Positions 1-8,576 of a DNA stretch of 43,276 nucleotides are shown in pieces. The notes beneath the pieces are model-generated. The model had not been told where the DNA came from. It did no database searches and saw only the letters and a program-made list of their open reading frames with translations. This stretch comes from Candidatus Kapaibacterium sp. Lineage in GTDB: Bacteria > Bacteroidota > Ignavibacteria > Kapaibacteriales > WFXC01. The stretch's first letter is position 1; every line of letters begins with the position of its first letter. The stretch spans positions 1 to 43,276 of the forward strand of contig JALWUI010000165.1 of assembly GCA_027082775.1 (NCBI GenBank). Direction: 5' to 3'. A program made the position numbers and the translations under genes.

Positions 1-139
1 GCATAACCGTTGCTCCCGGCAGCGGTTTGCCCTTCTCATCGGTCACTTTGCCCGTTAAGGTTCCGTAGATCCCTGCCCAGAGGGCTGCGGGCATTAAGAA
101 ACCCAATCCCACCAGAATTACAAACAATCGTTTCATCAT
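1..139 (-). CDS. Secreted protein with carboxypeptidase-regulatory-like domain, 5' end only
   Basis: Only the first 46 codons lie in the window; the gene runs off the left edge. Translation gives an MM-KR start, a hydrophobic stretch and an A-x-A type cleavage region ending in ALWAG, which is a good signal peptide. It is followed by GTLTGKVTDEKGKPLPGATV, the classic opening of a CarboxypepD_reg-like beta-sandwich. That module is found at the N-terminus of TonB-dependent receptors and many Bacteroidota envelope proteins. Two ATG codons are adjacent (139 and 136), with a GGGGACTG sequence just upstream. The full function cannot be told from this fragment; a TonB-dependent receptor or a surface protein is equally possible. 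Confidence 0.75.
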   Translation of the reverse strand, partial: MMKRLFVILVGLGFLMPAALWAGIYGTLTGKVTDEKGKPLPGATVM

Positions 140-323
140 TCAGTCCCCGTTATTTATGGACAAACTCCTCTTATGACTTTCAGTCCACGTTACCAAATGT
201 TTTTCAGGATCCCCAATCGCAGCACAGAGCTTTCCACCCTTTTTCTTTCCCTCAAAAAATCCTCTCACCACCCACGCGAAACGTTCCCTATCTTTCCCGC
301 TTTCAGCGCACCAGCATCACAAC

Positions 324-366
324 AAAAAGGGGAAGGTAAGGACAATGTGTCCTTGACTTTCCCCTT
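324..366 (-). terminator. Intrinsic terminator for the Asp-box secreted protein gene
   Basis: An AAGGGGAA arm at 327-334 pairs with TTCCCCTT at 359-366, and an inner AAGGACA/TGTCCTT arm (338-344 and 348-354) closes on a 3-nt loop. Read on the minus strand, the hairpin is followed by a T-rich TTTTTGTT tract. It lies about 70 bp downstream of the stop codon at 434. The rest of 140-433 shows nothing coding. Confidence 0.75.
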
Positions 367-433
367 GCACTTCTGTTATATACTTCCGGTTGCCCTCACC
401 GAGCACCTCCGAAGCTGCTGACGCAATCCGCTT

Positions 434-2395
434 TTACCGCACAACCTTCAGAAGCAGCGTCACACTCCGCTGTCCTGCTGTAATCGTGCAATAGTACGAT
501 CCAGTGCCCATCTCATATTCCTGCGTCTTCAGCCACAGCAGGTGCGTCCCCGGCGTTTGCACACCTTTGTCAAAGGTAGCAATGGTTCGACCCAGCAGAT
601 CGGAAATCCGGATTTGCACCGGCACCGTCTCATTCAGGGTGTAGTAAATCCGCACTGCTTCCCGCGCCGGATTCGGTGTCGCATAAGCGCGCAATTTCAG
701 ATCCGTCGTTTCCCGGACATCGCTTACACCTTTGAGATTGCTCGTCGGAAATGCCAAAAACATCACCTTGGTCGGTTGATCGGTCGGATAGCCACCGGTA
801 ATCAGCGTACCGGGTGCATCATCTGCCTGATAGCCAATGTACAGATGATCCGTGACCGTGTTGCATAGAGTTCCATACAGGGCATCCACACCATCCGGGG
901 TCAATGGTGTTGGCTCACTCCACTGACCGGCACTGGCATCGAAGTAGGTCGCATACAAATGTCCATAGAGGTAGTTTGTTGTATCTCCCGACTGCTCATC
1001 GATGTGCTGCGCTATATCTCCATTTTTCACAGAAGTGTACACGCAATAGAGTGTTCCATCTTCTCCAAAGCCTAACTGCGGATAACGTGACATTGAGAGC
1101 CAGGGACCTCCGTAGAGAGTCCACTCACCCTCGCCGTCCCACTGTCCTCCCGCCGGCGGCGCCATTGGAACAATCGTTTGGGTTCCCTCTTTGTAATAGC
1201 CACAGCCAATTTGCAAAATGCCAGCGCCAATATAAAACAATGTGTCAGTACCCGGCACTGCGCTCAACTGCCCATTTTGCCAGACCGCTCGCCCCTTAAT
1301 GAAGGTAAAGACAATCTGGGCTACATAGTGCGCCATTCCATCAGCATCCAACAACATATCGATGTCAATACCGACTGCCGGCACTGTATCGGTCACATAA
1401 ACAACCGTGTCTGCATTCACTGTATCAACTACCGTAACTTGCTCGCTGTACTGCGGACCAAAAATCGCCTGCGGTTCTCCCCAGGTTTCCCCATTATCCG
1501 TAGAGCTGACCGTCCACAACGTCGAGCTTTCATCGACCCATGCAATGCGCACCAAATCGCCCTGCGCTTCCACTACATAGCAATCGGCGGAGATGAGGGC
1601 AGGCATGTTTGCATTGAAAATAACTTCATTATCCAGTGACCAGGTTTGCCCACCATCCGTAGAGCGGACATACCCCAATCGCATCACATTTGCACCGCCA
1701 GCATAGGTATAAATGGCGTGCAAATACCCTTTGCCGTCAATCGTAACTCGGGGCCAGAGCGAACCATTTCCTTCAGCATCCTCCGGACCAGCCTGGTAGG
1801 TTGTCCATACATCGACCCCAACTTCATCATTGCGAGTAAAAATTACCGGCGTGTGCGATACGGTTCCGATCGCGCCATTATCGAACTGCACAATTTCGGG
1901 CCACCCTTTCCGTGCTGCTTCCATCCGCGTCCATCCATTTTGCGTTTCCACCGGCACTGGTTCATCCCCGCTGATATCCAGCAGCGCATAGTAACTTCCA
2001 CGAGTATTTGTTTCCGGATCTACTGCCGCCATCCAGACCATCTGGGCTAAGCCTTCATCGGGATAGATCACTACCCGATCTGGCATTGCATAATTGGTCT
2101 GGTAATCATAGTACGTAAATCCAACCGAATCCCCCGGCGCCTGCAGAACAGCGCTCCGCACTCCCTGAATGGCTGTACCAGATTTCACTGTCCGATGAAT
2201 GGGCTCCGTTCCCGTCAATGCTCTGGCTCGCAGCGGTTGTGCCTTGATATTTTTTGGCAACACGATCGGCTGTTGCAACTGCAATGTCGCTAACGGCTTA
2301 ATCTGTGGACGCAAACTACGCAACTGCGCCGTTTGTTGCGCCATCACTGGCACGACCAGTAAAACTGCTGCTAATACAAGAACCACTCGCTTCAT
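434..2395 (-). CDS. Secreted Asp-box (BNR/sialidase-like) protein with T9SS sorting domain
   Basis: The product is 653 residues. I place the start at 2395, not at upstream in-frame codons, because a GGGAG site sits 7 nt before this ATG and the signal peptide (MKRVVLVLAAVLLVVPVMAQQ) begins there. Two Asp-box motifs, STDGGQTW (about residue 245) and STDNGETW (about 298), point to a beta-propeller of the BNR/sialidase type. No sialidase catalytic set is evident, so enzymatic activity should not be assumed. The last 80 or so residues (from TPNPAREAV, about 573) form a T9SS type-A sorting domain with the typical DLLGR core and a basic VVR end. The protein is therefore expected outside the outer membrane. 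It is a single-gene unit with its own promoter and terminator. Confidence 0.8.
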   Translation of the reverse strand: MKRVVLVLAAVLLVVPVMAQQTAQLRSLRPQIKPLATLQLQQPIVLPKNIKAQPLRARALTGTEPIHRTVKSGTAIQGVRSAVLQAPGDSVGFTYYDYQTNYAMPDRVVIYPDEGLAQMVWMAAVDPETNTRGSYYALLDISGDEPVPVETQNGWTRMEAARKGWPEIVQFDNGAIGTVSHTPVIFTRNDEVGVDVWTTYQAGPEDAEGNGSLWPRVTIDGKGYLHAIYTYAGGANVMRLGYVRSTDGGQTWSLDNEVIFNANMPALISADCYVVEAQGDLVRIAWVDESSTLWTVSSTDNGETWGEPQAIFGPQYSEQVTVVDTVNADTVVYVTDTVPAVGIDIDMLLDADGMAHYVAQIVFTFIKGRAVWQNGQLSAVPGTDTLFYIGAGILQIGCGYYKEGTQTIVPMAPPAGGQWDGEGEWTLYGGPWLSMSRYPQLGFGEDGTLYCVYTSVKNGDIAQHIDEQSGDTTNYLYGHLYATYFDASAGQWSEPTPLTPDGVDALYGTLCNTVTDHLYIGYQADDAPGTLITGGYPTDQPTKVMFLAFPTSNLKGVSDVRETTDLKLRAYATPNPAREAVRIYYTLNETVPVQIRISDLLGRTIATFDKGVQTPGTHLLWLKTQEYEMGTGSYYCTITAGQRSVTLLLKVVR

Positions 2396-2470
2396 CACGC
2401 GACTCCCATCTTTGTTAAACTTAAGCCTCAACAGTTTAAAGCTTCACCCCGGCTTCTTCTTTCGGGTTAG

Positions 2471-2500
2471 CAAAATTACGAAAAGTTTCGGAAAAGACAA
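2471..2500 (-). promoter_or_regulatory. Bacteroidota-type promoter
   Basis: On the minus strand TTG (2500-2498), a 19-nt spacer and TAATTTTG (2478-2471) match the Bacteroidota -33/-7 pattern TTG-N19-TAnnTTTG exactly. It lies 76 nt upstream of the start at 2395. Confidence 0.6.
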
Positions 2501-2544
2501 AACCTCAACCACTTTTGCCCCTCAAAAATGTCAGCATTTAACTC

Positions 2545-2564
2545 TTTTTCCTGAGCAGGAAAAA
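2545..2564 (-). terminator. Hairpin after mreD, possible terminator
   Basis: TTTTTCCT (2545-2552) pairs with AGGAAAAA (2557-2564) around the loop GAGC. It starts 14 nt beyond the mreD stop. The A/T-rich arms could supply the U-tract, but there is no long T-run after the hairpin, so the call is tentative. Confidence 0.35.
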
Positions 2565-2577
2565 TGTCTTTCCATAG

Positions 2578-3126
2578 CTACCGATCGTATCGACGAGCAA
2601 CAATCATCCACGGAAATACTGCCATTCCAACAGTATATAGCACATTTCCACCAAGTTCGATTGCGAAGTCTCCCGCAGCCAGAAGATTTGATGGATAGAG
2701 GACAAACAGAGCAACAATCAGGTTCTGGATGAGCGCTGCCAGCAACACAATACCAAAGAACCGCGGTCGGGTCAAATTCAAATCGATGGCGCTTTCCGAA
2801 TAAAAATATCCTGCTGCAAACGTTGCCAGCATCCACGCTAAGGCATCAACGCCCAGAATCCGCAAAGCCGCAAAATCATAGAGCAATCCAGCGACAAATC
2901 CATAAAGCATTCCTGCCATCTGTCCTTCCCGGAGTGCTATCATCACACAGAGAATGAGCGGTAAATTCGGAATAGCTGCACCGATGGCAATCAACGGCAC
3001 CAGCGCCACCTGTACAAAGACCAGCAGTAACATCCCAATAGCATAGAAAAGATGACGCAATCGAGGATCGGTTGAGGCGGCAGGAAGTAATTCGATGCGG
3101 GACGATGTCGTGCGAAATATGGGCAT
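2578..3126 (-). CDS. mreD: Rod-shape-determining protein MreD
   Basis: A 182-residue inner-membrane protein, third gene of mreB-mreC-mreD. It is almost entirely hydrophobic, with about five membrane segments, including the VPLIAIGAAIPNLPLILC and GMLYGFVAGLLYDFAALRILG stretches typical of MreD. An open frame continues upstream to 3189, but that extension lies inside mreC and is hydrophilic. The ATG at 3126, just 5 bp after the mreC stop, gives the expected family length. MreD works with MreB, MreC, RodA and PBP2 in lateral wall synthesis. The identification rests on hydrophobicity and operon position, because MreD is poorly conserved. Confidence 0.85.
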   Translation of the reverse strand: MPIFRTTSSRIELLPAASTDPRLRHLFYAIGMLLLVFVQVALVPLIAIGAAIPNLPLILCVMIALREGQMAGMLYGFVAGLLYDFAALRILGVDALAWMLATFAAGYFYSESAIDLNLTRPRFFGIVLLAALIQNLIVALFVLYPSNLLAAGDFAIELGGNVLYTVGMAVFPWMIVARRYDR

Positions 3127-3131
3127 AGACG

Positions 3132-3965
3132 TTACGGGTGATCCTGATACTGCTGAAAAATCTCCTGCAACTCCGTTGTCATTCTCCACCGCACTACACC
3201 CACCCAGTGTAGCCGGTCGAAAGCCGCTAACGGAGCTAATTGAATCACATGATCCAGTCGATCTGGCGTATCCTGCACACGCTGTACCACTCCGATCGGC
3301 AAATAGGGAGGATATCGCGTGCTCACAGGAGAAGTCACAACCCGATCTCCAACGTCAACCGGATATGATTGACTGACATCTTCAAGGTGTAGCTCCTGAT
3401 GATCATTCCAGCCCACAACTCCCTGATACTGCGTGGATTCCAGCATCCCCGCGATTCGGGTTTTCCGATGAAGCAATGACCGAACGACGGCGAAATGATC
3501 CGTCACCTCGACAATATGTCCCACCACACCGTCGGGGGAGAGCACACACATATCTGGCAACACACTATCGCGGCGTCCGACGTTGAGAACAAACAACAAA
3601 TTCCCGGGTACGCCTATCCGCCCGACAACTTCTGCCGGTTTCACCGGATACGGGATCGCATCCTTCAACTGCAATAATTGCCGAAACTGCTGATTTTCAA
3701 TTACTGCCTGCCGCGCTCGCAGCGCCTGCTGCATCAATTGCAGGCTAATACGGCGCAAAGCAGCATTTTCATTCTCTAAGCCCACAGGATTTGGGAAACT
3801 TCCCACGACCTGCTGCACTGCGGCTACACCACCAATGACGACACCGCGAAGGTGGGAAAGGTGGACAGCATCACTTAAACTCATCAGGGCAAAAGCAATA
3901 ATGCTCAGCAGGATCAGGACAACATACTCCTTGAAACGCTCGATCCACTGGAGCAAGAACCACAT
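3132..3965 (-). CDS. mreC: Rod-shape-determining protein MreC
   Basis: The product is 277 residues. One N-terminal membrane helix (about residues 13-33) is followed by a coiled-coil-prone segment (about 60-105, starting GLENENAALRR) that mediates dimerisation. The periplasmic beta-domain that binds PBP2-type synthases follows; recognisable parts are the PAEVVGRIG, LNVGRRDSV, SPDGVVGHIVEV and GDRVVTSP segments. The start lies 10 bp after the mreB stop, so the three genes are one operon. The C-terminal tail is short and polar. Length and order are normal for the family. Confidence 0.93.
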   Translation of the reverse strand: MWFLLQWIERFKEYVVLILLSIIAFALMSLSDAVHLSHLRGVVIGGVAAVQQVVGSFPNPVGLENENAALRRISLQLMQQALRARQAVIENQQFRQLLQLKDAIPYPVKPAEVVGRIGVPGNLLFVLNVGRRDSVLPDMCVLSPDGVVGHIVEVTDHFAVVRSLLHRKTRIAGMLESTQYQGVVGWNDHQELHLEDVSQSYPVDVGDRVVTSPVSTRYPPYLPIGVVQRVQDTPDRLDHVIQLAPLAAFDRLHWVGVVRWRMTTELQEIFQQYQDHP

Positions 3966-3975
3966 TGATTCACTC

Positions 3976-5007
3976 TCAATATCGCTGGCTTTTCAGCAAG
4001 ACCTTGGAATAGCTATACAAATTCTCCAGCACTTTTCCTGTTCCCCGAACCACCGCCGTCAGGGGATCATCCGCCACGTGGACAGGAAGATCTGTTTCCA
4101 GCCGGATCCGTTCATCCAGTCCCTGCAGCAAAGCTCCACCTCCCGTCAGCATAATACCGCGATCGTAAATATCTGCCGCCAGCTCCGGCGGTGTCTTTTC
4201 CAGCAACGCCCGAATAGCTTCAATAATCATCCGAATTGAATCCCCAAGTGCTTCCCGCACATCCGTCGACGTTGCCCGTACCATCTTCGGCACTCCAGAA
4301 ACTAAATCCCGTCCTTTGACCTCAATTTCCACCTCCGGATCCAGCGGCATTGCCGATCCAACGCGGCACTTAATCGCCTCTGCCATCTGCTCCCCAATCA
4401 GCAAATTGAAGTTTTTCTTAAAATACTGAATGATGGCATTGGTCATCTCATCGCCTGCAATCCGCAGCGATTCCATTACAACAATGCCAGATAAAGCGAT
4501 CACCGCAATCTCCGTCGTTCCTCCTCCAATATCCACAATCAGGTTACCCGCAGACTCTGTCACATCCAGCCCTATGCCAATAGCAGCCGCCATCGGTTCG
4601 GCTATCAAATGCACCTCTTTCGCTCCAGCGTGCTCCGCACTATCTCGCACAGCTCGTTTTTCCACTTCGGTAATCCCGGAAGGAACGCAAATCACCACAC
4701 GGCGGGCAGGTTGCCACGTTGGCGAGACTTTGCGAATAAAGGCTCGAAGCATTCCTTCAGCAATCTCAAAGTCGGCGATCACGCCATCTCGCATAGGACG
4801 CATCGTCCGCAAGTCGCGATGCGTCTTTCCAATCATTGCCTTGGCTGCATTCCCAATAGCGACAATCCTTTTGGTGGTCCGATCATAAGCGACAACGGAG
4901 GGCTCGTTCAAAACAATCCCCTTCCCCTTGAGCCAGATCAGCGTGTTGGAAGTTCCTAAGTCGACGGCAATGTCATTCGACAAGGAAAAAAATCTCAAGA
5001 ATTTCAT
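3976..5007 (-). CDS. mreB: Cell-shape actin homologue MreB
   Basis: A 343-residue actin-like ATPase that forms membrane-associated filaments and positions the elongasome. The phosphate-1 loop is the DLGTSNTL segment (about residues 17-24) and phosphate-2 is IVDIGGGTTEIAVI (about 158-171). The adenosine-loop region GIMLTGGGALLQGLDE lies near residue 290. The N-terminal MKFLRFFSLSNDIAVD carries an amphipathic, membrane-binding start typical of MreB. It is the first gene of mreBCD. The 204-bp gap to the divergent gene at 5212 must hold its promoter, but I find no good consensus match there. Confidence 0.97.
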   Translation of the reverse strand: MKFLRFFSLSNDIAVDLGTSNTLIWLKGKGIVLNEPSVVAYDRTTKRIVAIGNAAKAMIGKTHRDLRTMRPMRDGVIADFEIAEGMLRAFIRKVSPTWQPARRVVICVPSGITEVEKRAVRDSAEHAGAKEVHLIAEPMAAAIGIGLDVTESAGNLIVDIGGGTTEIAVIALSGIVVMESLRIAGDEMTNAIIQYFKKNFNLLIGEQMAEAIKCRVGSAMPLDPEVEIEVKGRDLVSGVPKMVRATSTDVREALGDSIRMIIEAIRALLEKTPPELAADIYDRGIMLTGGGALLQGLDERIRLETDLPVHVADDPLTAVVRGTGKVLENLYSYSKVLLKSQRY

Positions 5008-5211
5008 AAGACACCGAAAAGCGTTTTTATCATTGCTTCATTCTTTCTGTCTGCGCCCGTTTCATTTCGCCGGCAATACGCCCCCGATTTTCCAAAAGCT
5101 AACTAACGAACAATAACTTAAAACAGTGAATGAGCAACCTGATTTAGCCCGGTGTAGCGAAAAACACTATAGATATCTGAAATTCGATCCCGTTGCGTAA
5201 GCAGTTCAATA

Positions 5212-6507
5212 ATGATAGGACAGATGGAAGAGCTGTTGCAACAACTTTCGCCGCCATTAAGCGATCTGGTACGCATCATCATTACGGCTGCTATTGGTTT
5301 GCTCATTGGACTGGAACGGGAGCAGGCACTCTTTGCCCGGGAAGAAGAGCTCTTTGCGGGGGTCCGCACCTACCCGCTGATCACCCTGTTTGGATATTTA
5401 GCCGCAATGGTCGCTGCGAATACGCATCCCCTCATTTTTGCACTGGGCTTTGTTGGGTTCCTCCTCTTCGTTACCGTTTCCTACTATCTCCTTGCGCAGC
5501 GTGGTGAAATTGGTGCAACCACCGAAATCTCTATTTTCATTGCTTTTCTGCTGGGAGCGCTGGTATACTTCCACTACACGCTGATCGCCATTGCTGCAGC
5601 GGTCCTGATCACTCTGATTCTGTCGCTGAAACTTCAGTTTCAAACCCTGATCCAGAAATTATCCCGGGAAGATATTTACGCTACCCTGAAATTCATTGTC
5701 ATCACGGTTTTGATTCTCCCACTGCTCCCCAAGCAACCCATTGACCCTTACGATGCTTTGAGCTTACGTAATCTCTGGTATATGGTCATTCTGGTCTCTT
5801 CCCTGAGCTTTATCGGGTATATCCTGCTACGATTTGGCAAGGCACAGCGCGACATTTTACTTTTAGGCTTCATTGGAGGTATTGCTTCCAGCACTGCAAC
5901 CAGTTGGGAATTTGCACAGCGAAGTCGCGAGCTTCCAGAACTTACGGTACAATATGCTGCCGGAATCATTTTGGCTTGTTACGTGATGTTCATCCGTATT
6001 CTTCTGCTGGTCCTTGTCGTTTCCCCACCACTGGCACAACAGTTAGTCCCGCCAACGCTTGTCGTATGCCTTGCTGGAGGGGGCATTAGCTACTTTTTAT
6101 TAGCCTCCCGACTACGCACCCAGAAAATTATGCCGCAACCCTTAATGAAACTCAAAAATCCCTTTCACCTGGGCAGTGCTCTTACTTTCGGTGTTATTTA
6201 CGGTGCCGTCTCCCTCATCGTTACGATCCTGCAAAAGCAAGTAGGCCTGGAGGCGGTTTACCTGTTTTCGGGAATCTCCGGTTTTGCTGAAACGGATGCC
6301 GTTGCTATCTCCCTGGCGAAACTTTCCCCGCATTCCTTCCCGCTGCCTGAAGCCCGCAATGCTGTGTTCTTAGCCTTGCTGACCAACTCCATTACCAAAT
6401 ACGCGATTACCCTCCTTCGAGGTTCGCGGACGCTGTTCCGCTACACCTCAATGGGTTTCATTCCAATGCTTCTGATTGGCTTTCTGTACCTGCTGCTCGC
6501 CCCGTAA
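5212..6507 (+). CDS. MgtC/SapB-DUF4010 family membrane protein
   Basis: The product is 431 residues with about eleven or twelve predicted membrane helices. The N-terminal part holds the MgtC/SapB signature, AIGLLIGLEREQ followed by the GVRTYPLITLFGYLAAM segment. The C-terminal part matches the DUF4010 pattern (IGGIASSTATSWEFAQRSRE, and FSGISGFAETDAVAISLAK). The combined MgtC-DUF4010 architecture is common in bacteria. Its function is not established; MgtC relatives are linked to magnesium stress and ATP synthase control. The ATG at 5224 is an alternative start and has an AGGA closer to it. It is transcribed alone, divergent from mreB and convergent with coaD. Confidence 0.85.
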   Translation: MIGQMEELLQQLSPPLSDLVRIIITAAIGLLIGLEREQALFAREEELFAGVRTYPLITLFGYLAAMVAANTHPLIFALGFVGFLLFVTVSYYLLAQRGEIGATTEISIFIAFLLGALVYFHYTLIAIAAAVLITLILSLKLQFQTLIQKLSREDIYATLKFIVITVLILPLLPKQPIDPYDALSLRNLWYMVILVSSLSFIGYILLRFGKAQRDILLLGFIGGIASSTATSWEFAQRSRELPELTVQYAAGIILACYVMFIRILLLVLVVSPPLAQQLVPPTLVVCLAGGGISYFLLASRLRTQKIMPQPLMKLKNPFHLGSALTFGVIYGAVSLIVTILQKQVGLEAVYLFSGISGFAETDAVAISLAKLSPHSFPLPEARNAVFLALLTNSITKYAITLLRGSRTLFRYTSMGFIPMLLIGFLYLLLAP

Positions 6508-6520
6508 TACACCAGCGAAC

Positions 6521-6540
6521 GCTCGATAAGGTGATCGAGC
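6521..6540. terminator. Hairpin between convergent genes
   Basis: GCTCGAT (6521-6527) pairs perfectly with ATCGAGC (6534-6540) around a 6-nt loop, in the 50-bp gap between the MgtC/DUF4010 gene and coaD. No T-tract follows on either strand, so it may be a bidirectional, weak or factor-assisted terminator. Confidence 0.4.
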
Positions 6541-6557
6541 AACATCAATGGATGCGA

Positions 6558-7058
6558 TCACGATGAAAAGGAAGCCTTTCGGAATTTCGCCTGCAATAGA
6601 CGCCACACCACAGGCGGAACAAATTCCTGCACATCGCCACCATACCGTGCTACCTCCCGCACAATGGTCGAATTCAGATAGGTGTACTTTTCATTTGGCA
6701 TCAAAAAAACCGTTGTGACCGACGGCGCTAACTTCCGGTTCATCAACGCCATCTGGAATTCATATTCGAAATCACTCACGGCGCGAAGTCCTCGAATGAT
6801 CGCACAGGCGTTTTGTCGCTGTACATAATCGACTAACAACCCGTCGAAGCTATCCACAGTAACATTGGGTAAATGCGCCGTGGCTTCCTGAACCATTTGC
6901 AGACGCTCCTGCTCGGCAAACAGTGGCGATTTCGCCGGATTTTTGGCAATCAAAACGATAATTTCGTCAAAAATCTGGGCAGCACGCTCGATCACATCCA
7001 GATGACCATTGGTAATTGGATCGAAAGTACCGGGATACACCGCTCGTTTAATTTTCAT
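6558..7058 (-). CDS. coaD: Phosphopantetheine adenylyltransferase
   Basis: A 166-residue nucleotidyltransferase that transfers AMP from ATP to 4'-phosphopantetheine, the penultimate step of coenzyme A synthesis. The GTFDPITNGHLDV motif (residues 10-22, with His19 of the TxGH signature) and the NSTIVREV motif (129-136) are the two ATP-binding signatures. IIRGLRAVSDFEYEFQMALMNR (87-108) is the conserved central substrate region. The start overlaps the rsmD end by 11 bp, so the two are translationally linked, as in many bacteria. The last CoA gene, coaE, is also in this window at 41784. Confidence 0.97.
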   Translation of the reverse strand: MKIKRAVYPGTFDPITNGHLDVIERAAQIFDEIIVLIAKNPAKSPLFAEQERLQMVQEATAHLPNVTVDSFDGLLVDYVQRQNACAIIRGLRAVSDFEYEFQMALMNRKLAPSVTTVFLMPNEKYTYLNSTIVREVARYGGDVQEFVPPVVWRLLQAKFRKASFSS

Positions 7059-7632
7059 CGCTGAATACTTCCGATGCTTCTACAAGCCACAGATCAATCA
7101 GTGTGTCTCCAAACTTCCGACTCCGATAGACAGCGCAATAGGACGGCGGATCCAGCAAAGAGCGAGCACTGCGTTTCACAACGAAAATACTTCCCGGCTG
7201 CACATAGCCAGAGCGCAGCAGCAATGGAAAAACATCGCCATAGGACTGGTGATATGGAGGGTCGTAAAACACCACTTGAAATGCGGTAGGTGCAAATTGC
7301 TGTCGGGGAAGCTGCACAAACCGGCGGACGTTCATTCCAATGACCCGAGCGCGTTGCGCTGCCTGCAATTGTTTCAGGATCTCTTTCAAAACTCGAACGT
7401 TCCCGCGATCCTGTTCCACAAACAGTGCAAAGGCAGCTCCTCGACTCAACGCCTCTAATCCAAAGCTCCCGGAACCAGCGAACAGGTCCAGAACCGAAAC
7501 GCCTTCGAAATCCAGAAGATTGCCCAGCATATTAAACACACTTTCCCGTTGCTGATCCGTTGCCGGTCGTACTTTTCGCAGCTTACCCGTCGGAAGTCGC
7601 CGACTCCGCCATATACCACCCGTAATTCTCAT
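7048..7632 (-). CDS. rsmD: 16S rRNA (guanine966-N2)-methyltransferase
   Basis: A 194-residue class-I SAM-dependent methyltransferase. It shows the RsmD N-terminus MRITGG-WRSRRL, the VRPATDQQRESVFNML segment, motif I LDLFAGSGSFGLEALSRGA (about 49-66) and the catalytic motif FYDPPY (122-127). It methylates G966 of 16S rRNA during 30S assembly. It overlaps the PilM-like gene upstream by 4 bp (ATGA) and coaD downstream by 11 bp. The start ATG at 7632 agrees with the family N-terminus. Confidence 0.95.
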   Translation of the reverse strand: MRITGGIWRSRRLPTGKLRKVRPATDQQRESVFNMLGNLLDFEGVSVLDLFAGSGSFGLEALSRGAAFALFVEQDRGNVRVLKEILKQLQAAQRARVIGMNVRRFVQLPRQQFAPTAFQVVFYDPPYHQSYGDVFPLLLRSGYVQPGSIFVVKRSARSLLDPPSYCAVYRSRKFGDTLIDLWLVEASEVFSDEN

Positions 7633-8561
7633 ACCGTTGCAACTTCAGTTTCCTGTACCTGATCCGCCAGCGCAACGCCAATACACGGGACAAAGAGATG
7701 AGCAGTTCGGGCACAGTAAGCCCGCTCCCGATCTCCCAGGGTTGTCGTCAGTCGCCGAAAAGCATTGAGTCGAAATGCTCGAGCGCCCGGTGCCATATCG
7801 TGCACCAGTTGCTGCAACTGCGACAACAGACCTCGAGTAAGCTGTTCGCCAAAAACCGCAACAGCATCTACAAAGGGCAGATACATCGAGAGCATTTCTT
7901 CCAGTACTGTCTGAATGCTCTCTACCGTTCGGTCTACTTCTGCCTCCGCTTTCTGTAACTTGTAAATCACAGGTGTTCCCTGTCGGAGTGCGGTAATGTC
8001 CAGATACTCCTGCTGAATATGTATCACAACCGCATTTTTTTCCCTGAGTTCTGGATAGTTAAACAGCAAAGCGCTATGAGCTGCATTCTGGGCAATATCA
8101 TACCGGACCAGCTTACCAGATGCCATTTCCGCAATCTGCTCCAGCACTTTGATCACTTCTTTTTCCAGAATAATAACCGCTACCAACCGCCGTTGATCTG
8201 ATCGTGGTGCCAGCGGATAAATCCGTACTTCCAGATCCCGGGGATCATACTCAGCAAATTTCGTCTGTAATTCAGCTTCTACCAGCGTTTCCAGTGCTTC
8301 ATCGGAGGCTTCTTCCGGATAGGGGAAGTGATGAACGAAAGCGTATTCCATTGGCAATGCGATTGCCACCTGTGCAGCCGCTCCCGCAATTTCCTTCAAT
8401 ACCTCTTCCAGCCACTGCTTTCCCTGTAACTGTCCCTGATTGATGAAAACACTATCACTGGTAGCATTCACATACGCCAGCGAAGGATACGCATCCCCAT
8501 CTTCTAAGAGAGCAACATACGTTCGAGAATGCCCTAAAAAGAGCGACAGTATCGGCTCCAT
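7629..8561 (-). CDS. Actin-fold (PilM/DUF3822-like) protein of unknown function
   Basis: The product is 310 residues with no signal peptide or membrane helix. The pattern of an N-terminal SLFLGHSRTYVALLEDG strand-turn, the VAIALPMEYAFVHHFPYPEEA segment (compare 'P...v..r.i.lP....e') and a second-half NAVVIHIQQEYLDITALRQG strand pair resembles ASKHA-fold proteins such as PilM or Bacteroidota DUF3822. The glycine-rich phosphate loops are weak, so nucleotide binding is uncertain. It is co-transcribed between comEA and rsmD, with a 4-bp overlap to rsmD. A role in a pilus or DNA-uptake machine would fit the comEA neighbour, but this is inference only. Confidence 0.5.
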   Translation of the reverse strand: MEPILSLFLGHSRTYVALLEDGDAYPSLAYVNATSDSVFINQGQLQGKQWLEEVLKEIAGAAAQVAIALPMEYAFVHHFPYPEEASDEALETLVEAELQTKFAEYDPRDLEVRIYPLAPRSDQRRLVAVIILEKEVIKVLEQIAEMASGKLVRYDIAQNAAHSALLFNYPELREKNAVVIHIQQEYLDITALRQGTPVIYKLQKAEAEVDRTVESIQTVLEEMLSMYLPFVDAVAVFGEQLTRGLLSQLQQLVHDMAPGARAFRLNAFRRLTTTLGDRERAYCARTAHLFVPCIGVALADQVQETEVATV

Positions 8562-8576
8562 CGAAACTTCTGCCTC

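Noticed and set aside
10-421. Open frames on the plus strand at the left edge
   Set aside because: They lack ribosome-binding sites, overlap a truncated minus-strand secreted-protein start and a terminator, and have no recognisable protein features.
5008-5211. Possible promoter for mreB in the divergent gap
   Set aside because: The best minus-strand candidate, TAGCTTTTG, has three instead of two bases before TTTG and no TTG at 16-20 nt, so the match is too poor to list.
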